A stretch of 64,000 nt of DNA from Angiostrongylus vasorum (GCA_018806985.1 JADANN010000146.1:496001-560000); one strand, 5' to 3'. Shown: positions 1 to 11,365, counted from the stretch's first letter. Numbers and translations: made by a program. Notes: generated from the letters alone by a model not told the origin.

Positions 1-334
1 ACCCACCCACCCATTATTATCCTGCAAAGGTTATGCTCCAAGTATTGAGCCTAGTACTGAACACAACAGTTTCGGCACCCCAGGTGAGCAAACATTTCGT
101 TCCGCTTGCATTGTAGACAGGTGCGTAGCAGTCATATTCCGAATTCTAGTACTTGGTTGTCCTCTGCTATATCGCACCATTCGTATAGCCTGTCTGATGA
201 AGTTTGGCAAGATCCGGTCTCCTAGAAAGTGGTGGAAAGGAATGACGTCGTTTATCTATCTAAGGTAATCTTCTGTTGCGGTTACGGGGCCTCCTTTACT
301 ACTCGGAAGTTTTGCGCTGACACAACACGTAGCA

Positions 335-532
335 ATTTCCGAGACCGACTTTGTCTTAACCTTGGCATTGTTCAATAAGTCAGCACTTCATTTTTGAGCA
401 GATACGATGTCATTAACAAGAGCAATTCACTATTGGCTGAGGTTTCGGTGGCTTCAGACACCTCGTGTCTGTTTAGGAATAAACCACGGACTTATTGAAA
501 ATTGTTGAGGATAACATAAAGTCGGTCCCCGG
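335..532. repeat. Small foldback element with about 40-bp inverted ends
   Basis: The left end (about 339-379, beginning GACCGACTTTG) is the approximate reverse complement of the right end (about 490-528, ending AAAGTCGGTC). The interior of about 110 bp is non-coding. The terminal motif, a CCGACTT followed by TTAACCTNGG, also bounds the compact palindrome at 29212-29514, so this may be a deleted relative of foldback family F6. No transposase gene is visible. Confidence 0.5.
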
Positions 533-961
533 GATCTATAATCCATTAATGATCCTCAAGCTACAGTATGATCTGTAAAACAGAACAAAAAAAGACATCA
601 AACTGATATGTCGGTGACCAACCGAAAGTCAATGAATAGACATATGTGCTCAAACATCGCTACGATACGATGAATGGCATCGAATGCATGGCACATGCCC
701 AAAGGCATTGGTCAATATTGGATGAATTACCGTCGTCTTATCTTCTCCAGGCGCAACGAGCATTGATGTCAGTGCATCCTATTCCTCAGAATGGGCTTTG
801 TTCGCAATATTGCATTTATGTTGCTTTCTTCCTCCCTTCAACATCAAATCTTCGAAAGTGATTCATTCGTTTTCCTACTGGAGTAAATATGTCTCAACTG
901 TAGCCTTTCAATACCTTCTCGGATTGTTAAGGTATCACGATGCTGATAAATAGATTTATTC

Positions 962-997
962 GTTTAACGTTTCGACATCTCCGTCTTCATCAAAGCC
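962..997 (-). ncRNA. Hammerhead-like motif, degenerate (F6 left arm)
   Basis: On the minus strand GGCU is followed by UUGAUGA (CUGAUGA expected), a GAC/GUC hairpin, GAAAC and GUU. The first core base is changed, so this copy should not be active. Confidence 0.35.
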
Positions 998-1442
998 GAT
1001 GATTCCTGTCGATGGTGCATAGCCGTTCGTCTTTGCGATCTGGCATCTTCGTCGTCGTACCGACTAGGATCTCCTTCAGTACAGCACCACTCGAATATGG
1101 CAATCTCACCTCACAGCCATCTTCTATACAGAACGGCTGCTGTTAATATGATTGTCCGTTGATAATAATTTGTTCATCAACGGATAATCAATTCTGCGGC
1201 AATCGGGTAGTATGTTACATGGCACATTGCGAATCATGAAACAATAACGATGTGCAATAACAAACAGTGATATTTCAAGAAGAAACAATAATTTCAACGA
1301 AAACCGTCCTGAATGAAACAGCGCTGCCGCGTAAGATTGCCTCATTCAAGCGGAGATCCACTGAAGAGGATCCAACTCGGTACAACCACGAAGGTGCCAC
1401 ATCGCGAAGACGAACGACTGTGGTCCATCAACACGGATCATC

Positions 1443-1478
1443 GGCTCTGATGAAGACGAAGATGTCGCAACGTTGGGT
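1443..1478 (+). ncRNA. Hammerhead-like motif, near-intact (F6 right arm)
   Basis: GGCU, CUGAUGA, an A plus GAC/GUC hairpin, then GCAAC in place of GAAAC. One core A is replaced by C, so catalysis is unlikely, but the motif is clearly related to those at 29387 and 58747. Confidence 0.4.
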
Positions 1479-1780
1479 GAACAAAGTTATTCGTCAGCTT
1501 CGTGTTAGCTTCATTTCAAGAAGCTACTGATGATTGGTACGGAGAGAAGTTAAATGACGGTCGGCTTAAAAGTTATTGTCGCCTTTCACCTCAAATAAAG
1601 TATGACTTGCCACTGGTAGTGACTGCATGCAACCACCACTTCCGCCACCATTCAATAATCGCATGATTGTGCCCAGAAGCTGATGTGACTTGTGGATTCA
1701 TTTCGGAGAGACAGAGTCAGAGGTAAGGCCTAATAGTTGCACAACACATCTAGTTATTTTGTGAACCCTAGAAGAACGAA

Positions 1781-2069
1781 AGAATAAAGGATAAAGGATA
1801 GTGCTCTCAGAGTTGATCAATCTCTGAGGGATGCGCCATGCATTCGACTTCACCCAAGCATTGTTTGGAGGTGATCGAATGCGTGTCTGTCCTTTACAAT
1901 GACTCGCAGTGGCCTACCAATGCATCGAGCCAGCGCTGTTATGCTCCCAGACAAGCCTGTTAAGAATTTGCCGACTCCGGAGGGATGGAAGGTTTGGTGG
2001 GCTATGGGCAATGGGGACCAATTCCACGTATGTGTTGCAGGGTGCCTCCGGCCACTACGCCACACGTGA
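1781..2069 (-). repeat. tRNA-derived SINE family F1, near full length
   Basis: Reading the minus strand, a tRNA-like head (A-box-like TGGCGYAGTGG, B-box-like GGATCGATCC region, here decayed) is followed by a body and a tail of GGATAAAGGATAAAG units. About ten relatives in the window share the same ends, which defines the family. No coding capacity. Confidence 0.75.
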
Positions 2070-2104
2070 TTTTATCTTTTTGATACAACACATTAAGCAC
2101 TGAG

Positions 2105-2935
2105 AAATCTCATGTAAAACAATGGGTTTTTTCACAAAATTAAGAGTAATTGGGGAGGGGGCGGGGGGATGGGGGAACACGAGGCTGATTGGAGGAGTTA
2201 CCCACCGACCTTCTTTGTCCTCAACTGATTACCACCGTCAGCCGTTGTTTTCTTCGATGTTTGATCTGTCAATGGACGCTCTACTTGGTAAGATGGGCTT
2301 AGGAGAAAGGCAAATAAGGCACACTTGGAAAGGTTGGAATCGATGGGGATCCGGAATCGACGACTCACACCGCTTTTTGGGAGACCCGACAGTATTGGTA
2401 CATGAACTTTTAAAGTACTTGTGGTCCATATAAAATATAAATTGATACTGTATAGTGTTAGTTGTAAAAGTACTTAGAAATTCGTTTCTTTAGCTGAAGT
2501 TGTTGAAAATCATCATGCAAGATTCCACGTGTGTGTCGCAGGACGCCTCCAACCATTGCACCATACGCGCCCTTAGGGAAAACGAAAGAGTACGGAAAAA
2601 ATTTAACGAAGAACCAAAAATTTGCGTATTTAAGCATGTTTCATGAAAACATGTCAACTTGCTAGATTTCTATAGACTTCTGTCGATGAAATTAGGTTTG
2701 CTCAGGTAATCGATTTAAACATTTCTTGATACACCAATAACTCAACGAGCAAGTGGATTAGGTGATAATTTTGCTGTTAGGTCTAACTGCGAGTTCACTG
2801 AGAAAGCTTCCATCAAATAAACAGTTTTTGAGCCAAGTTTACCATTCTGGAAAAATTCTTAGAGACACTCAATGATGGGTGTAAAAGATGTTAAAAACTA
2901 CAAGTAAAGTGGCTTTAAAACAACTATGCTACAAA
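2105..2935. other. Unannotated stretch with an F1 head fragment
   Basis: Nothing recognised apart from an F1 head fragment at 2520-2574 (minus). A 103-codon plus-strand ORF at 2122-2433 starts in a G-rich run and has no recognisable motif, so I do not call it a gene. Confidence 0.3.
2520..2574 (-). repeat. F1 SINE, head fragment only
   Basis: Matches the tRNA-like 5' head of family F1 (minus strand: GGGCGCGTATGGTGCAATGG then the CCACGTG-type segment) and stops after about 55 bp. Confidence 0.6.
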
Positions 2936-2939
2936 TCTG

Positions 2940-3330
2940 TTTCTCCTGAGGGTAACTGATTTGGACATAGTCTTCTCGACCATGAAACAAAGAGGTCATA
3001 GAAGAGCACCTTCAGTTCTGTATCTTTCGCTATACGAAACGTATTAAGCACCACGAGTATCCGATCACAATAATACGTAAGCTATTTTCCCTCACGTAAT
3101 GCTTGAAGTGTAAGACTTATGAATCAAACCCCGCTGAATCTCTGGACACTCGCATTGACACCATGGCCAAACTGGAGACATCACTACACAGAAGAAATAG
3201 AACGTTTTCGAAACACCATTTAACGGAGAAGTCTACCAAATAGCAAAGAAGAAGGTTTTAACCGAACTCGAAAACGATGCACTTTCCCGCTAAAAACATT
3301 CAAATAAAAAAAATAGGACATCCGAAAACA
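2940..3330 (+). repeat. Low-copy duplicated block D, copy 1
   Basis: Shares scattered identity with 50080-50335 plus 51030-51150 and, for its last part, with 10700-10870. Landmarks are GTGTAAGACTTNTGAATCAAA, TGAATCTCTNNACACTCG and AATAGGACATCC. It is followed in order by the PLE-associated repeat at 3740 and a PLE remnant, as is the copy at 10.7 kb. Confidence 0.5.
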
Positions 3331-3487
3331 TCTCCATAGACAAGCAAGAACCTAGTTCAAATCATTCTATTTTCAGAGAAGTTAACAGTGCACAGCAAAT
3401 CACTTATCTTGCACTTGAGTTAAATCTGACTTATTCTTTACGGTTTGAGAAAAAGCAAGATACGAGCAAAACTCCGAACCTCAAAGT

Positions 3488-3700
3488 TATTGCTGATAGC
3501 AATTTTAGAGGGAAAGAAGTGGCCAAGAGAACAGGATTGACTGGAGTTACGGATAGCACATAAGTCCCGGGAAGGTTAATCGCGGGTTCCCAGCCCAACT
3601 GGGGGGCTCTGAGTTCTGCTCATATCCCAACATTCTTGTGGTTGCATTCCGCATAATGTCTTACCATGTAAAGGAACAGGCAGTAAATAAAAGTTAAACA
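3488..3700 (+). repeat. tRNA-derived SINE family F5, near complete
   Basis: tRNA-like head with a B-box-like CGCGGGTTCCCAGCCC, a middle part with CTCATATC and TTGTGGTTGCATT, and a tail of GGCAGTAAATAAAAGTTAAA. The same head, middle and tail recur in about fifteen places in this window. Confidence 0.65.
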
Positions 3701-3739
3701 CAGTTATAATCGTTTGCAATCGCGATATGCAATTTCAAA

Positions 3740-4350
3740 TGCCTTTGTTATTAAAAAGGAATTTGTTGGCCTTGCGAAGAGTGGAGAACAGCGGTAAGAC
3801 GTCGTTCGAGCCAGTGTGAGCTCACTGGTTCGACTAGTTCTTCAACAACAAGTTATCTATCACTTCGGAATCAGAGAGCGGGCCTGTTTGCGAATAAAAG
3901 AACACTGACAGTCGTTCGACCATCGCATGACGCACAGGGCAAACCCAAGTACATCCACATGACCACGTGGAAAATGAGACTAACTGTTGGCCGTTCGATG
4001 TTGTCTACTTCCCGTATAGGTCGGAGGTGCTTCATATTCTTTCGAAAAAAAACTTGGTAAAAAGAAATTTATGGGAAGAAACTTTCTGATTCATAGGAAC
4101 GGTCCTCGTTGAGTAGATGACTGGGGTTCCGAAAGGACGACAAACCTATAAAGGAGACACTGCCTCAGTGTTGTAAAGCTAAATATAATTGCGCGGTGTT
4201 ACTTCTATCCAAATGTGTCTTAGAATGGGACTTCGGAAAATTCAAAAATTTGAATTTTTGGTTGGTTTACGGAAGTAGTCAACGATAAATATCACTGCGT
4301 CCTGCGTGATGACCAAACTCCACTCGTTAGTTACACTAGTTCCTAGCGAA
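3740..4350 (+). repeat. PLE-associated repeat (possible PLE 5' region), copy 1
   Basis: About 600 bp homologous to 11400-11850 (plus) and 47590-48160 (minus). Landmarks are CTATCACTTCGGAATCAG, CGTTCGACCATCGCA and TTTATGGGAAGAAAC. In all three places a PLE RT remnant lies downstream on the same strand, so it may be the 5' part of a PLE. That is inference; no conserved domain was readable. Confidence 0.55.
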
Positions 4351-4539
4351 CAAAGCCTAACGAGAAAAAGAAGAAAGTTTAAAGAAAGATGAAGAGGACA
4401 TGAAGGAAAAAAGAAATGTGCATGGTTTATCGATGCAATAGCTGATACAACTCCCTTAAGTGGACACCATAGCTGCTGAGTATTTAGGAGGCCCACAAGA
4501 CATTATACATCAAAAGATTGACTATGGGGCGCAGACGAA

Positions 4540-5360
4540 CAATAAGTCTTGCCATCCCCCTCTATGTCTAAGGTGGAAGCCCCAGTTCTGGATCACCAAC
4601 CTTTAGTCCACCGTCGGTACATAGGTGATTGCTTCGTCAACTGCTCTAGACAACAGGAGGTGGACAAATGTTTTGAATTACTGGATGAACACTCAGTGTA
4701 AATAAACTTCACTGGAGATAAACCTAAAAAAAGTAGCTTCCATTCTTAAACGTTCAAATGTGCTTTACGGAAGCAGCCCCGTCAAAAAGTGGCATTGGAT
4801 GCCAAGCGATAAAAATGTATCAATCCACTACTCATTTCTCTCTCTTCACTTACAAGAAAAGCACTCACTGGAAACATGTACCGAGCAGCTAAAACGTGTG
4901 TGCAGAAGAGAAAAAGAGGGAATCGCTACAATAGGCACGACAATAGTTCTTCTAGTGAATAAGAAACAACAGCCACTCAAGTTAAGTCTATGAAGATATT
5001 CAGGCTCCAGAACAATATTTCAAACCTGACTTGGAATTTTTTTCATTCTGGGCTTCATATCTAACAAAATAAGCACCTTTTGTTAACACGTGCCTAAAAA
5101 ATAAGTGATCGGAAGCATTCTTCGTCGATCAGTTCGAAACCGCATTGCGACAGTCTCTGTATAACAGAAAGCGCAGTGAGCTGTTCCAACGGCAGAGACT
5201 GCGGTTGCATGGATTGATACGGAATGTTCCCGATCTGCTGTACGGCATTTGCTTATGAGTAACATTCAGGAAACCGATAGACAACTTTGTGTGTGCATAA
5301 AAGAGCACATAGATGAAAGTTCGGCAGAGTGTTACTAATACTAGTAGTAGCACTACTATA
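4540..5360 (+). pseudogene. Penelope-like element remnant: RT end through GIY-YIG
   Basis: The plus strand reads, with frameshifts, the end of a Penelope-type reverse transcriptase: motif C YIGDCFVNC at 4618 onward, then a DKCFELL helix. A linker region (NVSIHYSFLSLH) follows, then the start of a GIY-YIG endonuclease (SNGRDCGC near 5185-5220) and a decayed catalytic end (IKEH near 5310). RT motif C normally has two aspartates; the first is Gly here. Stop codons and frameshifts make it non-functional. It sits downstream of the PLE-associated repeat at 3740, matching the arrangement at 11.4-12.1 kb. Confidence 0.7.
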
Positions 5361-5549
5361 GGTGCAAACGGTGCACGGAAATACGACGATGATGATTTTG
5401 AAGTCGCAGTTACGATCTAAGTACAGGAATCAGTGAGCAGAACTCCTAAGAAACTTTGGATGAATTTCGATAACCCAGAAATTATCTATATACATATTCT
5501 TACGAGCTGCCCTTGCTTAACCCAGGCGAGGTAAATATAGATATTCTCA

Positions 5550-5765
5550 TTGCTGGTGCTTTGTTGCTTTGTTGCTGTTGTTGTTGTTGTTGCTGTTGTT
5601 GTTGTTGTTGTCGTTGTTGTTGTTGTCGTTGTCGTTGTCATTGGATTTTGATAAATTGAGATCAGAAGTATTGTTTTCTGAAAAAAATTAGACCTTAATG
5701 GATCCTAGAACTGTTTTTTCAAGAGAAATCGCGCTCTTTTTCCTCTATAAAACTACGATATTCGG

Positions 5766-5814
<49 letters not shown>

Positions 5815-5860
5815 GCTGTTGTCGTTGTTGTCGTTGTTGTTGTTGTTGGTGCTGCTGCTG
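5550..5860. repeat. (GTT/CAA)n microsatellite, two tracts
   Basis: Two imperfect GTT tracts lie at about 5568-5640 and 5766-5850. On the minus strand the second would encode polyglutamine, but it directly abuts the 3' end of the PLE at 5870, so it is better read as the element's junction with simple-sequence DNA than as a coding repeat. Confidence 0.85.
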
Positions 5861-5869
5861 CTGTTCGAT

Positions 5870-5905
5870 GGCTGACGTTTCGTTGACTTCGGATTCCTCA
5901 GAGCC
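5870..5905 (-). ncRNA. Hammerhead-like motif at the 3' end of a PLE
   Basis: Minus strand: GGCU, CUGAGGA, a poorly pairing loop, GAAAC, GUC, AGCC. Core bases and the four-pair outer helix GGCU/AGCC are present. Stem II pairs badly, so activity is doubtful. Same position relative to the PLE 3' end as at 27610 and 35356. Confidence 0.5.
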
Positions 5906-6960
5906 TGGAAATGTTATATGTAACAATATCCCCACAATTCGGTGAAATCCGTACTATTAACGAATATGCAGGATATGAATGAAAGCCAATTGTCAGAAAA
6001 CTACCCACATTGCTGTTGGACCATTTGAGTGTTATTCATGAGGAATGCTCAGCGATACTCACCCATGGCGATGTGTATCAAAAAGTCATTCCGAGTTAAG
6101 GTGCCAAACCATGTGTGGTGTGACGGTGAGGAATTCGTCTTTCTTGTTCATTTTTCGAGCTTTGAAATTTATCCAAAACGCCTGAACAGTCTTGAGCGTT
6201 GGTGCTTGCCAGAATCCGGACATTCATTTCGAAATCATCGCCATTGTGCTATGGTGCCTTATGCGTAGCTAGAGGAGTGCTTTGTTAAGTTTTTAACCTT
6301 TAGATCTAGATGTTCTTTCATGAGGACACGAAGTGGTCTACCCGTTTCCCCTATGTATTCCTCATCACTTGCCTTACATGAGATCAAGTATACTGTACCT
6401 GAACTAATGCAAACCTCGTCTCTCCCGTTAGGAGAGATTACACAATTTTCTGAGCTGCACAAACGATCATAGAGGCGGTTTCGATCTGGCTGATGGCGCA
6501 GGGTATTGAGTGGGAGGTCAATAAACGCCACATAACTTTCAAAACCACTTCTGTAGTTTGAGAAAGATTTTGTTTAGCTCTGGGACATTATTTTGGGGAG
6601 TAATCCTCTACCTTTTGCTCTGGATTGGATAGGTTTTGCTTCCTAGCCATTGGAAGTGACTATTGTTCGTGCTAACCTTAAGGATTCCTTCCCTTCCTGT
6701 TCCCCCAACGGACACATTTTTAGCCGTTCGGTACATGTTTTTGACGAGAGAATTTTTGATGCGTGAAGGATGAGTGGAGAGGTACTGTGCTAGTACATTT
6801 TTGGCACTTGGTTTTTGATACCGTTTTGTTATGTCGCCACTTCCTAAAAGATTTACTTAGATGCTTAAAAATAGAACCCAGTTCTCGGTTAGTTTTTTTT
6901 CGCGAGAATTTTATATACTCCGACTTTCTATTTAACAAGTGAAAGCATTTGCCAATCTAT
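5870..6960 (-). pseudogene. Penelope-like element remnant, C-terminal half with 3' end
   Basis: Read on the minus strand from 6960 downwards: the end of the RT region (CFHLLNRKSEYIK), a basic linker (KWRHNKTVSKTK), the pre-GIY segment (LPLNTLRHQPDRNRLYDRLC), then a well-preserved GIY-YIG core with GTVYLISC and EYIGETGRPLRV at about 6310-6410. A decayed C-terminus (AFWINFKARKMNKK near 6170) and the hammerhead-like 3' end at 5870-5905 follow. GIY-YIG fused behind the RT is diagnostic of Penelope-like retroelements. Frameshifts split it into several pieces; the RT catalytic part is missing. Confidence 0.8.
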
Positions 6961-7020
6961 TCTTGTGAAGACAGAAAAAGATAGCCTCACAAAGGTGATG
7001 GTCTTGGTTTGCGAACAGCT

Positions 7021-7083
7021 ATGGATCGAAGCAGAGACCACGTGTGTGTTGCAAGGCAACTCCATTGCGCTACACACACTCCT
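7021..7083 (-). repeat. F1 SINE head fragment, degenerate
   Basis: Short match to the F1 head (CCACGTGTGTGTTGCA then a CATTGCGCTACACACAC remnant of the A-box side). Confidence 0.45.
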
Positions 7084-7574
7084 TAATTGAAGATTACACA
7101 ATGAAAATCATTGTAACACATGCTAAACTATGACAATTAACCTAAAAGTGGTGAGAGTAACGACAATCGACGACTTTTGACGAGAACATCCTTCTTGCGT
7201 AGATCCGAATGCCTTCAATACAGTAACTGAATTTGTCAACCGACTGTTTCATGAATCGGCCAGCAAAAAGTTAAACAACCCGACTTTATTTGTCTTATAG
7301 CAACAATTGGAAGTGGTTAATGTGAAGTCGTCAACGAAAAAACAAAAAGACAGCTTCGAAAAAGGCACATGGCGAGACACCGTAAGTGGTCTTATTGTTT
7401 AATCGTATTCCATATTGTTCCATGTTAAACCTTTAAGATGGACGGCGTTGAGATAAGTGTTTTGCTTCGTTTTCTTTTTTTTTCAACGTGTACGTGACGA
7501 ATACCAAAGCTATAGTCAGAAAATTTGCTATACTAGCTAATTTAGTAATTTCCACCTCCAATCAATCCGTTCCG
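7084..7574. other. No recognised feature
   Basis: AT-rich sequence with short ORFs only. I see no motif, repeat match or splice-supported exon. Confidence 0.3.
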
Positions 7575-7985
7575 CTCCCAACCGTTTACCAACTCATCGC
7601 GGCTGGGAGGTGTTCCTGAATGCCGCGCATCGATGTACAGCCGGGGGATTCATCCCCTGGCATGGTCTCCCAAGCTGAAAAGGAGGCCGGCGTTTCTATC
7701 AAGAAGCCCGGCTAAGGGTAAAGCAATAGCTAGATCCACCACCGTTCTGGTACCAAACTAGTCACATGGTGACAAAAACCCCCACTGATCCACAAGGACG
7801 GCGACTGCCTGTGGTGGTGAAGACCTGGGGCAGACTTTGCCTGGGACGACCTCGGGACTCCAGGGAAATACAATGGTTAAACCAACAAAACTCATAGAAA
7901 AGAATTGGAGATTATGCTGCGGCCCGAACAACCAGTGACAATGGGACATCCAAGTATCCAACTATCCAAGCATCCAAGTAGTCAA
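7575..7985 (+). repeat. F3 non-autonomous element with RTE-like 3' tail
   Basis: Full-length F3 copy. It begins near CCCAACCGTTTACC, passes the GGTACCAAACTAGTC and CTTGGTGTC-equivalent regions, and ends in ATCCAAGTATCCAACTATCC repeats, the tail also seen at the 3' end of the RTE copies. The strand is set by that tail. ORFs of 60-70 codons run through all F3 copies in different frames and are not genes. Confidence 0.7.
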
Positions 7986-9207
7986 TCCGTTCTGACCAAC
8001 TATTGATATGCGGAGTAACGTAATCAATTACATTTCGAAACAAATCATTTAGAAAGATCCATATAACAGACGCTCAGAAATCCCAAGCAAGTGACTTCTC
8101 ATAATCGGTGCGCCCGATGGGGGTAATGAGAGTGCAGCAAAATTTAATGATAAGTGAAGCGCAAGAAAAACCAGCAACTCATGCACTGTTAGATGCCATT
8201 GATAGAGCAAAATGGTTTGAATCGTAAGCAAGTGAATGCGTTGCGAAATACCTTCGCCTCTGACCTACTATTTCTAGACGAAATCTTTTCGGCTCTCTAT
8301 TGCTTCCATAGCTGCGTCGTGCTGAATGCATTAAGGTTCACCCGCCCTAAAGCAATTCGATAACGGCTAAGGTCTGAGCTTATTCGCAGATCCTCCATGT
8401 TTACGAGGTCTTCCTTAAGCTAATGCGAAAAATGTCGTGTTGAAAATAGAGAGTGGAGCCTGATGTTCTTTGTGCACTTTACATCCTTTCTTTGACCACT
8501 GAAGCTGTAGAACTGCTGTTCCCTGCCACCACTCGAGCCAATTCCAATGCATGCAACCGAAGTACCTTCGAAGGTTCGTTATCCGTGGAACTGATAAACT
8601 GCAAAGTTCCGTGAATATCAACGTAATGTAGAACTTCGTTCTTGTACAACAGATGCAATATTGTTGCACATCGTCTACCTGCCCTGCATTTTGACTAGTA
8701 GTTAGTGTTGATGCTTAACGTCTACAACCTTAACAGATCTTTGACTATGAGACGAACAGCATCGCATTTCGAAAAGATCGTAGAAGAAGTTTAAAAAAAA
8801 CGTCAAACGTTAGGTTTTCACTAGTTCTGAGGAATATGTCATGTATTGCACACTATTCGTGGCACCGTAAAGGAATATTTGGGGTATGAAACAGCTTGTG
8901 TTGCCTGCCATGACATCATGGGAAAGTTTTTATCCTTCTAGACAAGTCTGCAACTAATTTTTCGGTTAACTGACACCGACGTGATGGAAAGGTTGGCGAG
9001 CCCAGAGAGTGGGGCCGAGGCAGCAACCGATCCAATGTGTATTGCATGGCACCTTTAACCACTGTACTAGACAGCACTTCGAGAAAAAGCCGTGGAAATA
9101 ACACGGATAAGTGGGGCGAAGAAAATCTTATTATGGATATTGAGAGCTCTTTTGGATTTTAGTATAAACATGTGCACTTAAAACGATAACTATTTGCAGT
9201 GAAAAGT
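7986..9207. other. No recognised feature
   Basis: Contains an 84-codon minus-strand ORF (8415-8669) and a 60-codon one (8049-8231). Neither shows a motif I recognise, a signal peptide or a second copy in the window. Confidence 0.3.
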
Positions 9208-10420
9208 AATCACTTCCTTGGGGATCATGGGCCATCTTTACAAGTTGGATGGGCCCCAGAAGAATTTCCATTCGTTTCTCTCTCGCGTAACCGTTAATAG
9301 TGGTGGTCTGCTTCGAACACAGTGACATCCATGAAGCCCATTCCATAGTCCTTAAATCGTTCCCATCTGAAAACGCGGAATGTCGAGGTTAGCTATGAAA
9401 ACTTCCGCCTATAGCATGGGTCGCCTTTCAAGAACGCTTTAATTCTGTTACAGTTCATTCAACTGTTCTTTTTGTCCACCGGTCACCTCCTCTTCTTATT
9501 ACGTGACTCGTCCATCTGTTACACATCCATACTCCTGCATTTCGAAGATAGGATAGATTTCGATGGTCAGAGCTGCCCATACCGGCTGGAAGCTGTGAGT
9601 GCCAGCTGAATTTCGAAGGAGATCATTCTAGCGCTCTGCGAGTGCTGCGCAGTTTCTCGACGTGGTCGAAGCCTCATCCCACGTCCCTGCTTGATCACAG
9701 AGCACTGGGAGGGCAGTTGAATTGAAAAGGTGAGCGCTGATTGTCGGGTCCTTTGATAGCTAGTCGTTGGGAGGGCCGGAGGCGGCCCATGCAGCTCTCG
9801 TTTTCTGTCTAATTCTTTCTTCATTTTGTTTTCCCATGTTCATTCAACGCCCGAGGTACACCTACGAGGTGATCTGTCTGAGCAAAAAAGGCATCCATTG
9901 CGATTCATTATCCACTGTACTGCGGAATAAAACGGCCTTGGCCATACTCTGTCGCTTTGTCGAACCCTTTTTTCTAAGGCTATGGTAATAGGTCAATGGA
10001 AAAGCTGTATAATTATGAGTCAATTTCAATAACAGCCTGCTACTGTTCGTTTATAGGACGGGTCCACCTTTTGACCGACGAGGGCTGATAGGATTGCATT
10101 CGTTTCAACGCTGTCAAAAGCTCTCTCATAGTCGATGAAAGTTGGGATAAGCGGACACTACGGTACTCGCAAGAAACTTCTATGACCCTTATACGGTCCA
10201 GATGTGGTCCACGCACCACAATCCTTATCGAAATCCTGTTTGCTCAACTGGCTGTTCCTCATCCAAGGTCTGCAATATACGCAAAAAGGCTAATCTTTGC
10301 GTCAGTTTGTAGAGTATGCTCAACTGGCTAAACGGCTAAATGAACAAATCTTTGTCCTCAGTACTCCGACCACTGTGCGCACCCGTCTACGACGTCTGTG
10401 GTGTAACATCTGCTTAGAGG
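9208..10420 (-). pseudogene. RTE-clade non-LTR retrotransposon remnant, RT half
   Basis: The minus strand shows an RT block reading FIDYERAFDSVETNAILSA (10084-10141 region), a hallmark of RTE-clade reverse transcriptases. Downstream are the C-terminal linker (MKKELDRKRELHGPPP near 9780-9824) and the terminal REKRMEILLGPIQ peptide, with a decayed TCCAAGT-type tail near 9208. Stops and frameshifts occur throughout and the endonuclease end is absent. The layout matches the copy at 21585-23215, but divergence is higher. Confidence 0.7.
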
Positions 10421-10429
10421 CGATCAAAT

Positions 10430-10690
10430 CTCGTGTAGCACAGGATGCCACTGGAAACGGATAAAACGAGCACGCTTATGATGCACCTTCTTGTTGTTCA
10501 CCATTAACACCAATACATCCTCTTGAGGCATCGTTCCTTTTGCCTTTCTTGAGGTTGCTGGTCTCATCAAATTCCATGTGATGGGTCCAATACAATTGAA
10601 AAGCAAGAAAACCGGCATGTGCCAACTAAATGAAGAAGCACCTTGCCATTCGTGAAGGAATTTCACTTTACGAAATGTGGAGATGTTAGT
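10430..10690. other. Unassigned sequence with an 80-codon ORF
   Basis: A minus-strand ORF at 10424-10666 overlaps the RTE 5' break and shows no recognisable domain. I treat it as chance or decayed sequence. Confidence 0.25.
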
Positions 10691-10699
10691 TTTGTTGCA

Positions 10700-10870
10700 G
10701 ACCCATCTGTTTCAAAACTAATCTAATAATATAAAATCCCATAAACACGGTCAACCTGAATGCATGATTAAACAAAAAAATAGGACGTCCTTATTGCACC
10801 ATTTAATGAACACCTGTATAATATAAGAAGGAAGAATGTTTGATGAAATTCGAAAAAAGGTGCACCCGTT
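10700..10870 (+). repeat. Low-copy duplicated block D, copy 2 (partial)
   Basis: Matches 51040-51130 closely (AATAGGACN, TTGCACCATTTAATGAACAC, TGATGAAATTCGAAAAA) and 3220-3310 more weakly. It is followed by the same PLE-associated repeat as block D copy 1, which points to duplication of a segment of at least 1.3 kb. Confidence 0.55.
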
Positions 10871-10983
10871 CTCTGAAAAATGTCACCCCTTCGAATCTGG
10901 CCCTGAATCCAAGTTTTTCGAATATTTCAGCAGCACGGTGGCTGTATTTCACATCAAACCCTACCGTGGAAAAAATAATACTT

Positions 10984-11365
10984 ACTTGGATACTTGAATG
11001 ACTCGTCCTCACTGGTTGTGTAGGGCCCCAGCATAACCTCCATTTTTTCGGAGATTTGCTGGCTAAGTCATTTTGGTTCCCTGGAATCCCGAATTCAGCC
11101 TGGCCAAGGTCTGCCCACGTCTTCACCGCCACAGGCAGTCGCAGCCCTTGTGGATCAAAAGGAGATTTGCCACCATGCAGTTTTGATACCAGGACGGTGG
11201 TGGATCCTGGTATTGGTTTACTCCTAGCAAGGCTTCTTGATGGAAACGCCTGTATCGTTCTCATCTTGGGAGACCTTGCCAGCGGATGAATCGCCCGATG
11301 TACATCGCAGTCGGACACCTAGGAACATCTCCCAGTCACGAGGACGCGGTAAACCATTGGGAGGG
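10984..11365 (-). repeat. F3 non-autonomous element, full length
   Basis: Complete copy. The RTE-like tail (TACTTGGATACTTGAA read on plus) is at the left end and the GGCGGTAAACC-type end at the right. It carries a 171-codon open frame on minus only because the F3 body happens to be open there; the same frame is broken in the other copies. Confidence 0.8.

Larger units (their letters stand above)
936..1520. repeat. F6 foldback element, both arms present
   Basis: Arms of about 215 bp (left 939-1150, right 1310-1520) are reverse complements with scattered mismatches, separated by about 150 bp of AT-rich DNA. Each arm carries the hammerhead-like motif near its outer end (962-997 minus, 1443-1478 plus). 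The element has no coding capacity. Layout and interior match the copy at 58300-58830. The ORFs across it read through repeat DNA and are not credible genes. Confidence 0.75.

Noticed and set aside
5698..5935. Poly-Val / poly-Gln open frames on both strands
   Set aside because: They are produced by the GTT/CAA microsatellite next to a PLE 3' end; no independent coding evidence.
8415..8669. 84-codon minus-strand frame, briefly considered as a retroelement gag-like piece
   Set aside because: No zinc knuckle or other motif, and no second copy in the window.
10803..11318. 171-codon minus-strand frame
   Set aside because: Mostly F3 repeat sequence; the frame is broken in the other F3 copies.
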